Virus record (IMG/VR): IMGVR_UViG_3300042450_002433
Coordinates: 62,001 to 126,000 of that record
DNA from: a virus
Strand: one strand, 5' to 3'
DNA: 64,000 bases
Shown: one piece after another, positions 27,882 to 36,961 of the stretch
Position numbering within the stretch: the stretch's first letter is position 1
How the letters are laid out: the number at the start of each line of letters is the position of its first letter
Notes under the pieces: model-generated
Told to the model about the DNA's origin: nothing
The model's database searches: none
The model's input: only the letters and a program-made list of their open reading frames with translations
Made by a program: the position numbers and the translations under genes

Positions 27882-30098
27882 ATGTCACTACAACCAGGAA
27901 TTAGAATAGCAGATGTATTGGAGCAAATGAACCGTGAGGCAAATCTCACAGGAACAGGATACTTTTCGCTCGTACATTCTGGGAATATTGATTTCTCTGT
28001 CAAGGGTATCGTAGGTACAGATACTTCTCGATATGACACCACAAGTGGTGGTGCAACTCTTAAGGCAAACAGCCCATACGGAACTAAGTATGTTGTTACT
28101 GATACAGGAATATGGACTACATTTTCAGGATGTGGTGGAGGTGGGCATGATTGCCCAACACAACTTGGTGCTGGAGATATTGTTCAGCGTGGGAATGTTA
28201 GTCTTGCCAATTATGATGTTGCAGGTCAAGTACCTTGGCAAGTTTATCTAGATATTTCCAATCCAAAAACTCCGAGTGGAACAATTGTTTTCAACGAACA
28301 TGACAGTAAGGTCTATTATTATGATGGTGCTAATTGGACTGTTGTTGGATCAGGATCTTCATCGGGATTTCTCGGCAGTGACAATCCTCTTGTAACGGGA
28401 TATCCACTCACATTTGATGGTGGTACGACATGGAGTGATAGGGGTCTTTCAGGAGCAGGAATTACAGGTGATAGACTTCTTCTTGCAACAGGGCCTGCGG
28501 AAGATCCATTCCGAAACTATGTTCGATTCGGTGATGCATGGATACAGACAGGTGTTGTTGGTGTTGGTCAAGGTACAAAGGGTGATCAAGGCATTCAAGG
28601 TGTCACAGGCCCAACAGGAAGTATTGGCGCAACGGGTGCAACAGGAGTTACGGGTGTTGGTCTTACTGCTGTAAGTATTGATGCAAATGGAAACCTTCAG
28701 GCAAAATATGTTATGCCGAATGGTGCCTTTTCGGACTTCTTTACTATTGGATCTGTAAGAGGAACAACAGGATTTACAGGTGCAACAGGTGCAACGGGCG
28801 TAACAGGAGTTACGGGTGCAACAGGATCTACAGGTGCCACGGGTGCAACGGGCCCAAGAGGTTCAACAGGATCATTTGCGGGTCTTGCATACTTTACAAA
28901 ATATGATTCGTTCTCTGTTGGCAATATTGGTGGCTTGACTGCAACCAATGATAATACTGTCTTACTTCACCGAAAAGATGAATTTGGTGTAAACCACGAA
29001 TCTTATATATCAACATGGTACAACAGTACAACTGATATTGATGGTACATTGCATGTTCGACCAAGATATGTTGGAGCAGGAAGTACAGGACACTTTATAT
29101 TCCAAGTAACGGGTGGTGTATCAGCGAACAGCGGTGTGTTTCAGTACCTATATGGTACTCCATTAAGTGGAACACTTTCCCAACACTTCCCCAACAGTCT
29201 TACAGAGTTGTCGATTACATTTATTAATGCAGGTGCAAGAGGTAATACAGGTTCTATTGCGGGTGGTGATCTAAACACGGGATTGACCCATGTAGCACCA
29301 ACGACCTTAACTCCCGATTCGGGACTTGCACGAAAAGTAGCATTCTTACTCGAAGATGGTTCGCTTACTTTTGACTATATTCGCAACTTTGAGGTATTCA
29401 AACCCGCAGATTTTGTTTTCTCAATAACTAATTTCAATAGTGGTATTGGCAGTACACAATTGGTTGGAAGTACCCAATTTAGTGTGGCTGACTTGACTGC
29501 AACTAGTATTACATATAATCTTGGGCCACCTGCGACTGCTTCTATACAAGTGGATAGTGGATATGGCACAGGCTTCCCCGTATTCTTTGCAACGGGTGCC
29601 ATGAATCAACTTGCATATGGTGCAGGAAAATCTATTACATCTGCGCCAGGTGGAGGTCTTGGAACTGTGACCATTAGACTTCAGGCAACAGGTTCTGCTG
29701 GCACATTCTCACAAAGTGCAAGTACGATTTCATTCTTGAATCATGTTGTCCGAGGAGCAACAACTGCTACGAGTTTAACAGGAGCACATCTTACAGGTGG
29801 AATGCTTGCACACGGTTTTGTGAAATCAATACAGAATAATAGAGCAGCATCATATAGCCTTGCTGGGCCCGTTGGCAATTATGATTACTTTGCATATCCT
29901 GCACGACATGGAGAGATTCAACTTGGAGGACTAAAAACAAACGGTAATGATGGAGGATTCACGAAACAGGGAGACGGAGCAGTACCAGGTACTTTTGAGC
30001 AGCCATATACAAATAATGCAGGATATACCGAAAACTATTATTTCTACAGAAGCACAAACCCAGGCTTAGTTGGCACTTCGATTGTTATCACAGCCTAA
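27882..30098 (+). CDS. collagen-like adhesin, 738 aa
   Basis: The N-terminal module (about residues 1-150: PGIRIADVLEQMNREANLTG ... GNIDFSVKGI) is shared with the small protein at 30114. Then come 'GSDNPLVTGYP' and '[17 protein letters not shown]' as in the preceding gene, two short Gly-X-Y shafts (about 232-260 and 293-330) separated by a 30-residue insert, and a long beta-rich C-terminal half ending 'NYYFYRSTNPGLVGTSIVI'. A cysteine pair lies at FSGCGGGGHDCPTQ. Probably a trimeric adhesin that diverged from its neighbour after duplication. It may give the virion alternative receptor specificity. Confidence 0.7.
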   Translation: MSLQPGIRIADVLEQMNREANLTGTGYFSLVHSGNIDFSVKGIVGTDTSRYDTTSGGATLKANSPYGTKYVVTDTGIWTTFSGCGGGGHDCPTQLGAGDIVQRGNVSLANYDVAGQVPWQVYLDISNPKTPSGTIVFNEHDSKVYYYDGANWTVVGSGSSSGFLGSDNPLVTGYPLTFDGGTTWSDRGLSGAGITGDRLLLATGPAEDPFRNYVRFGDAWIQTGVVGVGQGTKGDQGIQGVTGPTGSIGATGATGVTGVGLTAVSIDANGNLQAKYVMPNGAFSDFFTIGSVRGTTGFTGATGATGVTGVTGATGSTGATGATGPRGSTGSFAGLAYFTKYDSFSVGNIGGLTATNDNTVLLHRKDEFGVNHESYISTWYNSTTDIDGTLHVRPRYVGAGSTGHFIFQVTGGVSANSGVFQYLYGTPLSGTLSQHFPNSLTELSITFINAGARGNTGSIAGGDLNTGLTHVAPTTLTPDSGLARKVAFLLEDGSLTFDYIRNFEVFKPADFVFSITNFNSGIGSTQLVGSTQFSVADLTATSITYNLGPPATASIQVDSGYGTGFPVFFATGAMNQLAYGAGKSITSAPGGGLGTVTIRLQATGSAGTFSQSASTISFLNHVVRGATTATSLTGAHLTGGMLAHGFVKSIQNNRAASYSLAGPVGNYDYFAYPARHGEIQLGGLKTNGNDGGFTKQGDGAVPGTFEQPYTNNAGYTENYYFYRSTNPGLVGTSIVITA
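28911..29243 (+). repeat. paralogous block, copy 2
   Basis: Second copy of the block at 26837-27167, with a short insertion coding for 'SANSGVFQ'. Confidence 0.75.
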
Positions 30099-30113
30099 TA
30101 TGAAAGAAATAAT

Positions 30114-30530
30114 ATGCCAATCCAAGTAGCAGATAGAATAGAACAAGCAAACCGTGGGGGTAGATTAGAAACTCCTGAAGATTTTTTCTATACTATGAAT
30201 GGATCCGATATAGACTTTTCGGTGGATGGAATACTTGAAAATAATAATGATCCGTTTGACACAATAGTAGGTAAAAAATACATTATCCGAAATATCAGTG
30301 CCGTGGGACTCCCCCCTACTAGCGGGGTTAGTATTAATGCAAATGATATTATCACATATGACGGTTCAAATGGTATGAATTGGGTGCTATACAAACGAGT
30401 TTCAAATGCCGAAACAAATTTTGGAATTGTTTATGACAAGAGTACAAAATTGGTATATCAATATGATGAAACAAACGGTTGGTTACCGCTTCTTCGAAAG
30501 AACGGAACGATTGATGGTGGAACCTTCTAA
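30114..30530 (+). CDS. small fibre-associated protein, 138 aa
   Basis: It resembles the N-terminal domain of the preceding adhesin: IQVADRIEQANRGGRLETPE and GSDIDFSVDGI match 'IRIADVLEQMNREANL' and 'GNIDFSVKGI', and 'IVYDKSTKLVYQYDETNGW' matches 'VFNEHDSKVYYYDGANW'. It lacks shaft and head domains and ends IDGGTF, as two other fibres here do. It could be a standalone anchor, an assembly cap, or the remnant of a duplicated adhesin. The stop codon is inside a late-promoter element for the next gene. Confidence 0.6.
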   Translation: MPIQVADRIEQANRGGRLETPEDFFYTMNGSDIDFSVDGILENNNDPFDTIVGKKYIIRNISAVGLPPTSGVSINANDIITYDGSNGMNWVLYKRVSNAETNFGIVYDKSTKLVYQYDETNGWLPLLRKNGTIDGGTF

Positions 30531-30533
30531 ATA
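30527..30533 (+). promoter_or_regulatory. T4-like late promoter overlapping a stop codon
   Basis: CTAAATA contains the TAA stop (30528-30530) of the preceding gene. It lies 32 bases before the ATG at 30566, with a purine-rich leader. Confidence 0.55.
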
Positions 30534-30565
30534 ACAAGTAGCAAAGAGAAAAGAAAGAAACAAAC

Positions 30566-31558
30566 ATGGCATTTAATCCCCCAAGCGGCGTAGCAGATGG
30601 AGCAACATATGGTTATGGCAATGTCATATGGGAATATGATGCAATCTTTGGTGTATGGAATATTGTTGATGGAAGTATTATCGGTGGTGTTGGCCCCGAA
30701 GGGCCTCCAGGCCCCCCAGGAGCAGGAAACATTCCATTAGCATCTTATGCAGTAACAGGTGCTGCACAATTCCCCAATGCAGACTTTGGTGTATCCGTTA
30801 CGGGCACTGTAAGCCTTACAGGAAATGTTGCTCGAACACACATATCAAATATATTTACTGCGGCGGGTGGTAATTCATTCTCGGCGGGTATAACTGCTCC
30901 AAATATTAAGACTTCAACCATATACCCACAAGGTATAAATAGCAAGGGTGCGGGAGGATACATTGGACTAACATCTGCCGATGGCGGTGAGATAGAGGTA
31001 TTCGGTGAGAGTATTTTGTTGGGTGGTGACCCAAAAGATACTCCAGACGCTTATATTGATATCCGTAATAAATCACAATCTCCCAAGATAACTTTTGCCG
31101 CCACCAACGGCAGAATGGCATTGAATGACACAGGATTGGTATTTGGAAGTGGATATACAACACCACTTCAAATCACAGGCGGTATCTTCAAAAACCCCGA
31201 AGAGTATGCATCATATCAAGATCTTGGAAGTTCTAATTCCATCGTTATCAATGCTACGGGTGGAACAATTCAGCGTTTCAAAATTACACCATCGGCACAA
31301 GTAGTTGTGAGTGCGGGGCCAGGATGGGATAACACTACAGTAAATGCAACCGAAACAATTGCAGTTATTGTGCAGTCAACAAACGGACAAACAGGAAGTT
31401 TTACAGGATCAATTCTTAGCAATAGTCCTGTATTGTTTGGCACAACGGGAGGAATCGATATGTTTACCGTGATGCGTGTAAAGACTGCATCTTCGGCATT
31501 GCTAATCGGTTTGCCTATTGCAAATGGCTTGACGGCGGCAGGGTTTAGTATTAGTTAA
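30566..31558 (+). CDS. structural/fibre protein, 330 aa
   Basis: The N-terminal 35 residues (MAFNPPSGVADGATYGYGN ... WEYDAIFGVWNIV) follow the same pattern as the MPxxFPxSP...WxWDGxxW module of the fibres at 8666 and 10372. A very short collagen-like hinge (GPEGPPGPPGAGN) follows. The remainder (60-330) is beta-rich with 'NSFSAGITAPNIKTSTI' similar in style to the modular fibres and a C-terminal domain ending 'TAAGFSIS'. Probably a short fibre component. The stop codon lies in a perfect inverted repeat at 31553-31567. Confidence 0.6.
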   Translation: MAFNPPSGVADGATYGYGNVIWEYDAIFGVWNIVDGSIIGGVGPEGPPGPPGAGNIPLASYAVTGAAQFPNADFGVSVTGTVSLTGNVARTHISNIFTAAGGNSFSAGITAPNIKTSTIYPQGINSKGAGGYIGLTSADGGEIEVFGESILLGGDPKDTPDAYIDIRNKSQSPKITFAATNGRMALNDTGLVFGSGYTTPLQITGGIFKNPEEYASYQDLGSSNSIVINATGGTIQRFKITPSAQVVVSAGPGWDNTTVNATETIAVIVQSTNGQTGSFTGSILSNSPVLFGTTGGIDMFTVMRVKTASSALLIGLPIANGLTAAGFSIS

Positions 31559-31567
31559 TGATTAACT
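31553..31567 (+). repeat. 15-base inverted repeat over a stop codon
   Basis: AGTTAAT-G-ATTAACT is a perfect 7-base inverted repeat with one central base and spans the stop codon of the preceding gene. Too AT-rich for a strong terminator. Confidence 0.4.
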
Positions 31568-31579
31568 GAAAGGAACACT

Positions 31580-33388
31580 ATGGGCTGGGCATGGCATAAA
31601 TTATATCCACAAACAACAGGGTTTTTCCCCGAATGTCCTGCTGATTTTATATGTCCTTCATGTCAAGGTGAGCCTGAATGTTCGGGAACCATATGCTATG
31701 GTTATTGCCCAAACGGTCAGGGTATTTGCCAACTAGAAACTTGCATTGAGGTGGACGGGAGTGACTGTTCTTGGACAATTTATCCACTTCCTGGCGTTGA
31801 TCGATACAGCCGCCTAGGCGGTAGTGGTCGCCCATCATTGAGTCAAGAGTTAGGATTACTGTACTGCACAAGCCCCAATGCTCTTACCGATGTTAACGGT
31901 GACCCGCGTCAAATCAACCCATGTGATTATGAAAAAAATTCCGCAGGAAATGCATATTACTATGCATCTCCTTCAAGCCCCACAAGCCCTCCTGCGGTGA
32001 TTAGAAAACAACCTTATGCAATGGCTCCTGGTGGTCAGGTCAGCGTTCCTAGTAGATTTCAAGTAATTTCTGGATTCAATCGATATCGATATACAGGCTA
32101 TATGGCACATGGTGCAAATTGTGCTGATGAATATAGCATGGTTCGTGTTGCAACGCGAGGCGCAAATCCTGAGCATGCACAAAACTTAATGGTTGGATCA
32201 CTTCCGACAACTCCTAGTGGTAATATACCATACGGAGTTACAGGAATTAGTGGGATGGAAAATTCTTTTGGAAGGCAATTTCCACTTCCTGATCATGTAC
32301 TTACATTGCCATTATTTGGTGGATATACTGCACAGTATAGAGTTCTTCCGACATGTACTGAAGGCGAAACAGAGCCTGATCCCGCATGGAGTGTTGGGCA
32401 CTATGCTCCAAATCCGTTCGGCACGACAGGTGCACAAAAAGGAAGTTTTTCTTTTCAATGTTATAATGCCCATTCCTACTATAACGACAATACCTCTTAT
32501 GAGGGCAGGGCGATTGGAATTCCTACTTGCTCTGTATCGTCATTACTTCATGCAATATATTATAAAATTCATGCAGATATGTTTGAAACATATGGAGGTT
32601 CTTTTGATCCCGCAAATATTAATTCAAAAATAAGACCTGATTGGTGGAAAACTGTTGATCCCACAGGAATATCCGCAGACGGCACACAAATGGTTCGATG
32701 GGTTATGAATCGATTTGCCGAAGGTGTTGCAGCACAGGGAACAGATAATCCCACGGATGGTGGTCTTGGTGCTAATTTTCTTTTCCCCAATATTTTCCTA
32801 TGGGATGAACCTTTGTTTACCCCTGCCACAACAGAAGATAGATGGAAGCACCTTTTTCTGATTGGAAATGCAAACATCTTGCAAGATAGTTCATGTTCAG
32901 GTCATCATGGTTATAGTATTGATGCAGATCCACCGTGCGAACGACATCCAGCGAGACATCATTTTACGCTTGACGAGTGCAGTCACGGTAGCACAGGAAC
33001 CATCAGACTACACAGTGGCACTCCACAAACAAATGCTAACTTTATTGGGTATGGTTATCAGCCACATCGGGCACGGTATTTGATAGTTCCAGGATGTAAT
33101 CCAAATGGATCACCATGCTATGGTCGCAATCCAGGGTTTGAATCACAAGGCGGTCATACTGGAAATATCGTCACCCCAGATGGGTTTAGCCCAGGGGCAA
33201 ATGCATCTATTGGCAGATTGCGTTGTACGCCCTATCCGCAAACAAATTTTTGTCTCCAGACACTCGCCTTCCCTGGGAATCTCGACCTTCCCGAGTTAAG
33301 AAAACTATGCCCCGATATTACAACATATTTTGGACATCTTGATGTTAATGGTGTCCCAAAGCAAGGCTGTGATCCATCTAAAAATTAA
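31580..33388 (+). CDS. large cysteine-rich protein of unknown function, 602 aa
   Basis: Starts after GAAAGGAAC, a good ribosome-binding site. About 26 cysteines are spread over 602 residues, with a dense N-terminal cluster (CPADFICPSCQGEPECSG, then CYGYCPNGQGICQLETC) and another toward the C-terminus (HHGYSIDADPPCERHPARHH). Such density is unusual for a cytoplasmic phage protein and suggests metal binding or disulfides formed after virion release. 'FNRYRYTGYMAHGANCADEY' and 'NRFAEGVAAQGTDNPTDGG' are ordered segments, but I recognise no enzyme family. Its place at the end of the adhesin block suggests an exposed virion protein. Confidence 0.6.
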   Translation: MGWAWHKLYPQTTGFFPECPADFICPSCQGEPECSGTICYGYCPNGQGICQLETCIEVDGSDCSWTIYPLPGVDRYSRLGGSGRPSLSQELGLLYCTSPNALTDVNGDPRQINPCDYEKNSAGNAYYYASPSSPTSPPAVIRKQPYAMAPGGQVSVPSRFQVISGFNRYRYTGYMAHGANCADEYSMVRVATRGANPEHAQNLMVGSLPTTPSGNIPYGVTGISGMENSFGRQFPLPDHVLTLPLFGGYTAQYRVLPTCTEGETEPDPAWSVGHYAPNPFGTTGAQKGSFSFQCYNAHSYYNDNTSYEGRAIGIPTCSVSSLLHAIYYKIHADMFETYGGSFDPANINSKIRPDWWKTVDPTGISADGTQMVRWVMNRFAEGVAAQGTDNPTDGGLGANFLFPNIFLWDEPLFTPATTEDRWKHLFLIGNANILQDSSCSGHHGYSIDADPPCERHPARHHFTLDECSHGSTGTIRLHSGTPQTNANFIGYGYQPHRARYLIVPGCNPNGSPCYGRNPGFESQGGHTGNIVTPDGFSPGANASIGRLRCTPYPQTNFCLQTLAFPGNLDLPELRKLCPDITTYFGHLDVNGVPKQGCDPSKN

Positions 33389-33442
33389 ATTCAACATAAT
33401 TTGAATATCTCAATAAGCGACTGTGATACACGAGCATAGTGC

Positions 33443-33471
33443 TTGACAACCCCTGCACTATAGGGTATATT
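33443..33471 (+). promoter_or_regulatory. sigma70-like promoter of nrdJ
   Basis: TTGACA at 33443-33448 and TATATT at 33466-33471 with a 17-base spacer. Predicted leader about 78 bases, containing the palindrome AGAATATATTCT (33484-33495), a small hairpin (33504-33524) and a second, late-type promoter. Confidence 0.75.
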
Positions 33472-33522
33472 ATATCCTTTAGAAGAATATATTCTCATGT
33501 AAAAGAAGCATTGGATGCTCTT

Positions 33523-33529
33523 CTAAATA
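33523..33529 (+). promoter_or_regulatory. T4-like late promoter of nrdJ
   Basis: CTAAATA lies 26 bases before the ATG at 33556 with TAGGAG between. Together with the upstream sigma70-like promoter it would allow expression early and late. Confidence 0.5.
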
Positions 33530-33555
33530 CCCCTACGCATCATTAGGAGTTCGTC

Positions 33556-35481
33556 ATGAAATCACTTCCCACACTGTATCAAGAATTCATTCATCTTTCT
33601 CGTTATTCTCGTTGGCTCGACACAGAATCCCCAAAGCGGCGAGAGTCATGGGAGGAAACAGTTAATCGCTATTTCCGTTTCTTTGATGAGCATTTTGATG
33701 AAAAGGGAGTAAAACTGAATAAGGCTGTACGCGATGAATTGCATGATGCAGTTCTGAACCTTGAGGTAATGCCCTCCATGCGCTCTCTCATGACCGCAGG
33801 AGAAGCCCTAAAGCGTGACAACACCGCAGGATACAACTGCTCATATGTTGCCGTGAACAAGGTTCGTGCCTTTGATGAGATCCTCTATGTGCTTATGTGT
33901 GGCACAGGAGTTGGCTTTAGTGTGGAAAGACAGTATGTTGAAAAACTTCCTACCATTGCTGAAGAGTTTACACAAAGCGATACACTCATTGTGGTCAAGG
34001 ACTCTAAGGAAGGTTGGGCAAAAGCCTACCGCGAATTAGTGTCCCTACTTATTGGAGGTCAAATTCCCCGATGGGACACCTCTAAGATTCGTCCTCTTGG
34101 TGCGCGTCTCAAGACTTTCGGTGGACGAGCAAGTGGGCCACAGCCATTGGAAGATCTCTTCCGATTTACCGTCAGTACTTTTAAGAAGAGTGCAGGTAGA
34201 AAACTCACATCTATTGAGTGTCATGACATCATCTGCAAGATTGCGGAAATTGTTGTGGTTGGAGGAGTGCGTAGATCTGCTCTTATCTCTCTTTCAAACC
34301 TCACCGATGAGAGAATGCGCGATGCTAAAGTCGGGCAGTGGTGGTTGGAAAATCCACAACGAGCATTAGCCAACAATTCGGTTTCATACAAGGAGAAGCC
34401 CGAGATCGGCGTATTCATGGAAGAGTGGCTTTCACTCTACAAGTCCAAGAGTGGCGAACGCGGTATCTTTAATCGTCAGGCTGCACAGAAAACTGTGGAG
34501 AAACTTGGTGATCGCCGTGATCCCACTTACGAGTTCGGAACGAATCCTTGCTCTGAGATCATTCTGCGCGACAAGGAATTCTGCAATCTGTCTGAAGTAA
34601 TTGTTCGTACAGATGACACTCCTGATACCCTGAAGCGCAAGGTTCGTCTTGCCACCATTCTCGGTACATGGCAAGCCTCACTTACTAATTTCCCATACCT
34701 CTCAAGTGAGTGGAAGAAGAACTGTGAAGAAGAATGCTTGCTTGGTGTTTCACTCACAGGCATTCTTGACAACAAACTGATGCGGGGGCAGGGTGCTGAA
34801 TTGGAAAGACTGCTTGTCAATCTTCGTACCACTGCTATTGAAACCAACAAGGAGTGGGCAAAGAAGATTGGCATCAATCCTGCTGCTGCGATTACTTGTG
34901 TGAAGCCTAGTGGAACCGTGTCTCAGTTGACCGATTCCGCAAGTGGCATTCACCCTCGTCATAATCAGTACTACATTCGTACTGTTCGTGCAGATATTAA
35001 AGATCCCATGTGTCAGTTCATGATTGACAAGGGATTCCCTGCTGAACCATGTGCTATGCGTCCTGATCACACAATGGTGTTCTCGTTCCCACAGAAGGCT
35101 GTGGGATCAATTACCCGTACAGACCTGACTGCTATTCAGCATCTTGAGTTGTGGCTTACTTATCAACGACATTGGTGCGAACACAAGCCGTCTATCACGG
35201 TGACTGTCAAGGAGTATGAGTGGATGGCAGTGGGAGCATGGGTCTATGCACACTTTGATGAAGTATCGGGTGTGAGTTTCTTGCCCCATTCGGATCACTC
35301 CTATGTTCAGGCTCCATATCAGGACTGCACCAAGGAAGAGTACGAAGCAGCAGCAGCAAAACTTCCGCTCTCTATTGATTGGAGCGAGTTGATGAAGTAT
35401 GAAAAGGAAGACTCCACTAAGAGTTCTCAAACCTTTGCATGCAGTGCAGGATCATGTGAAGTAGTAGACCTAACCAATTAA
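33556..35481 (+). CDS. nrdJ: adenosylcobalamin-dependent ribonucleotide reductase (class II, monomeric)
   Basis: Reduces ribonucleotides to deoxyribonucleotides with coenzyme B12 and needs no oxygen or second subunit. The catalytic pattern of the Lactobacillus-type enzyme is intact: Cys95 (GYNCSYV), then NPC332-S-E334 and Cys343 (FCNLSE) with the same 2- and 11-residue spacings as Cys408/Glu410/Cys419 of that enzyme. A C-terminal redox pair Cys629/Cys634 (FACSAGSCEV) follows. At 641 residues it is about 100 shorter than the bacterial enzyme. The host or environment must supply B12. Both early and late promoter elements lie upstream. It supplies dNTPs together with ThyX. Confidence 0.9.
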   Translation: MKSLPTLYQEFIHLSRYSRWLDTESPKRRESWEETVNRYFRFFDEHFDEKGVKLNKAVRDELHDAVLNLEVMPSMRSLMTAGEALKRDNTAGYNCSYVAVNKVRAFDEILYVLMCGTGVGFSVERQYVEKLPTIAEEFTQSDTLIVVKDSKEGWAKAYRELVSLLIGGQIPRWDTSKIRPLGARLKTFGGRASGPQPLEDLFRFTVSTFKKSAGRKLTSIECHDIICKIAEIVVVGGVRRSALISLSNLTDERMRDAKVGQWWLENPQRALANNSVSYKEKPEIGVFMEEWLSLYKSKSGERGIFNRQAAQKTVEKLGDRRDPTYEFGTNPCSEIILRDKEFCNLSEVIVRTDDTPDTLKRKVRLATILGTWQASLTNFPYLSSEWKKNCEEECLLGVSLTGILDNKLMRGQGAELERLLVNLRTTAIETNKEWAKKIGINPAAAITCVKPSGTVSQLTDSASGIHPRHNQYYIRTVRADIKDPMCQFMIDKGFPAEPCAMRPDHTMVFSFPQKAVGSITRTDLTAIQHLELWLTYQRHWCEHKPSITVTVKEYEWMAVGAWVYAHFDEVSGVSFLPHSDHSYVQAPYQDCTKEEYEAAAAKLPLSIDWSELMKYEKEDSTKSSQTFACSAGSCEVVDLTN

Positions 35482-35492
35482 CAGGAATAAAC

Positions 35493-35885
35493 ATGGATAT
35501 ATTGATTTCTACATTATGGGCTGTCATGTTACTCTTTTTGCTGTATGAGACATCGGTTGTATACACCTATGCAAAGAGTTTTACAAAACTGCTTCCGTTT
35601 CTAAATTACTTTACCCATATCAAGGAATACGAAAAGCAACTTCAAAATTCTGGAATTGCAATTCCCCCTTCGTATTCTCAGTACATGACATGGAACCATA
35701 ATGGCTTTATGATCGAACTGTTCAACTGTCGATATTGTTTGGGATTTTGGATATCCCTGATTCTTGTAAATTACCATTCAATTGTTAATTTGCCAATTGT
35801 GTATCTTGGATCTCAACTCGGATACTCGCTGTTCCGAATGGTTGATAAATACCTAGTACAATCGGGAGAACCTTCAGATGAGTGA
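35493..35885 (+). CDS. small membrane protein, DUF1360-like, 130 aa
   Basis: AGGAAT precedes the start. Residues 5-27 form a transmembrane helix (LISTLWAVMLLFLLYETSVV), and a second hydrophobic region covers about 80-112. The motif CRYCLGFWISL (about residues 78-88) is the CxxCxGFW pattern that I associate with DUF1360 integral membrane proteins. The function of that family is not established. It overlaps the next gene by 8 bases. Because it follows nrdJ it may be expressed with it. A role in the host envelope during infection is possible. Confidence 0.6.
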   Translation: MDILISTLWAVMLLFLLYETSVVYTYAKSFTKLLPFLNYFTHIKEYEKQLQNSGIAIPPSYSQYMTWNHNGFMIELFNCRYCLGFWISLILVNYHSIVNLPIVYLGSQLGYSLFRMVDKYLVQSGEPSDE

Positions 35886-36171
35886 AATCACTTTCAATAG
35901 CATGCAAGAGTTTTACATGGCAATCCATGCAAAGGGTGGTGCTACAATCGAAGCACATGGCCCAATTGGTAATTTTTATATACTGATGGCAGTCTATACA
36001 AATCCAAATACCTGTTCATGCAAGAAGGGCAAAAACGCATTTGCCAATATCTTCAATACCTGCCGATCCGCATTGAACATGAGTGGCGAACATCTTACAA
36101 ATTGTCGCGCCATGTTTGACAATCAAAATGTCACAGTCAATGAGAGCGGAAGAGAAGTAACGAAGTTCTAG
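35878..36171 (+). CDS. unknown small protein, 97 aa
   Basis: The start lies inside the end of the membrane-protein gene (8-base overlap), so it is coupled. The protein has four cysteines, two of them in NTCSCKKGKNAF near residue 45 and others at FNTCRSAL and LTNCRAMF, which could bind a metal. It otherwise looks like a small alpha/beta domain. I do not recognise a family. It ends at a hairpin facing the convergent metallopeptidase gene. Confidence 0.5.
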   Translation: MSEITFNSMQEFYMAIHAKGGATIEAHGPIGNFYILMAVYTNPNTCSCKKGKNAFANIFNTCRSALNMSGEHLTNCRAMFDNQNVTVNESGREVTKF

Positions 36172-36199
36172 TATTCTATTTCATCAGAGAATACAGAAC
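36165..36199. terminator. hairpin between convergent genes
   Basis: GTTCT-A-GTATTCT pairs with AGAATAC-AGAAC: 12 base pairs with one bulged A and a 10-base loop. It spans the 4-base gap between two convergent stop codons. No T-run follows on either strand, so termination is inferred from position. Confidence 0.5.
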
Positions 36200-36772
36200 C
36201 GAATATACCTTCGTTGGAATTGACACATGGCTTAGGACTGCCATAGTCGAAGGCATGATGCGTAAAACGCTTTGACAGTAATACGGATTCCGCTTGAATG
36301 AATAGAACTTGCGGGATTTCTCCATCATGAAGTGGCTGTAGATATACACATGAGCGCGTTTTGCATACATCTCTTTGTCGATGTTCAATTGAAACAGTTC
36401 AATTAAACGAACTGCTCGTTTCTCACAATCTCTTTCCATTGCTCGAACAATAAAAAATGCCCTCTTCACTTCTTTGGGGGCATAGTTTTTACCTTTTAGC
36501 CAGCCGTCAACGATGGTCGAGGCTTTGTATGATTTCTCATAGACTTTGCTGTTGTTGATGTATTGTAGAAAATGACAATACTCGTGAACTAATACAGGTA
36601 GAAATTTACAATGTCGCGCTATGCGAATTGCCTTACCCGATTCATCAAAACATCCTGAGCAACGAAATCCATCGACATTGACACACTTGCCTTTTCCGAT
36701 GATGAGTTTCATGCCGTACTGTGCTAAATGATCACGCACATGTTTTACGAACTGACGATTTCTACCATCCAT
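36176..36772 (-). CDS. zinc metallopeptidase-like protein (HExxH), 198 aa
   Basis: Residues 61-70 read LVHEYCHFLQ, with the zinc-binding HExxH at His63-Glu64-Tyr-Cys-His67. A glutamate-rich helix follows (AMERDCEKRA, Glu113 or Glu117), a plausible third ligand as in gluzincin-type enzymes. Upstream of the motif are four cysteines (CVNVDGFRCSGCF) that may hold a structural metal. There is no signal peptide, so it would act in the host cytoplasm or virion. The start follows a perfect GAGGAGG and a perfect late promoter. The target is unknown: phage assembly processing or host proteins are both possible. Confidence 0.65.
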   Translation of the reverse strand: MDGRNRQFVKHVRDHLAQYGMKLIIGKGKCVNVDGFRCSGCFDESGKAIRIARHCKFLPVLVHEYCHFLQYINNSKVYEKSYKASTIVDGWLKGKNYAPKEVKRAFFIVRAMERDCEKRAVRLIELFQLNIDKEMYAKRAHVYIYSHFMMEKSRKFYSFKRNPYYCQSVLRIMPSTMAVLSHVSIPTKVYSVLYSLMK

Positions 36773-36796
36773 AAGTGGATCCTCCTCAGTCAGTTA

Positions 36797-36804
36797 TATT
36801 TATA
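36797..36804 (-). promoter_or_regulatory. perfect T4 late promoter (TATAAATA)
   Basis: Reads TATAAATA on the minus strand, 24 bases before the ATG at 36772, with GAGGAGG (36781-36787) between. Confidence 0.7.
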
Positions 36805-36888
36805 ATATTTTCTTTATGGTATGGGTTACAGAGTCATTGGGTTTTACCAAAAAGGAGACAACTGTTTGAGTTCTTGTATGCGATATTT

Positions 36889-36896
36889 GATAAATA
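36889..36896 (+). promoter_or_regulatory. possible late promoter (GATAAATA)
   Basis: One mismatch to TATAAATA, 65 bases before the ATG at 36962. The distance is longer than at the other sites, so it is weak. Confidence 0.35.
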
Positions 36897-36961
36897 CCTG
36901 CGTCATTGATCTGTTTCCGTGATGCATCCTTGCAACCATCGATGACAACAGGAGGTGCGCT

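Noticed and set aside
33478-33555. Cobalamin riboswitch before nrdJ
   Set aside because: The leader is only about 78 bases, too short for the known B12 riboswitch core, and no B12-box-like sequence was seen.
36821-36922. 33-residue plus-strand ORF (MGYRVIGFYQKG...) between divergent genes
   Set aside because: No ribosome-binding site, overlaps regulatory DNA and a possible late element. Coding signal too weak.
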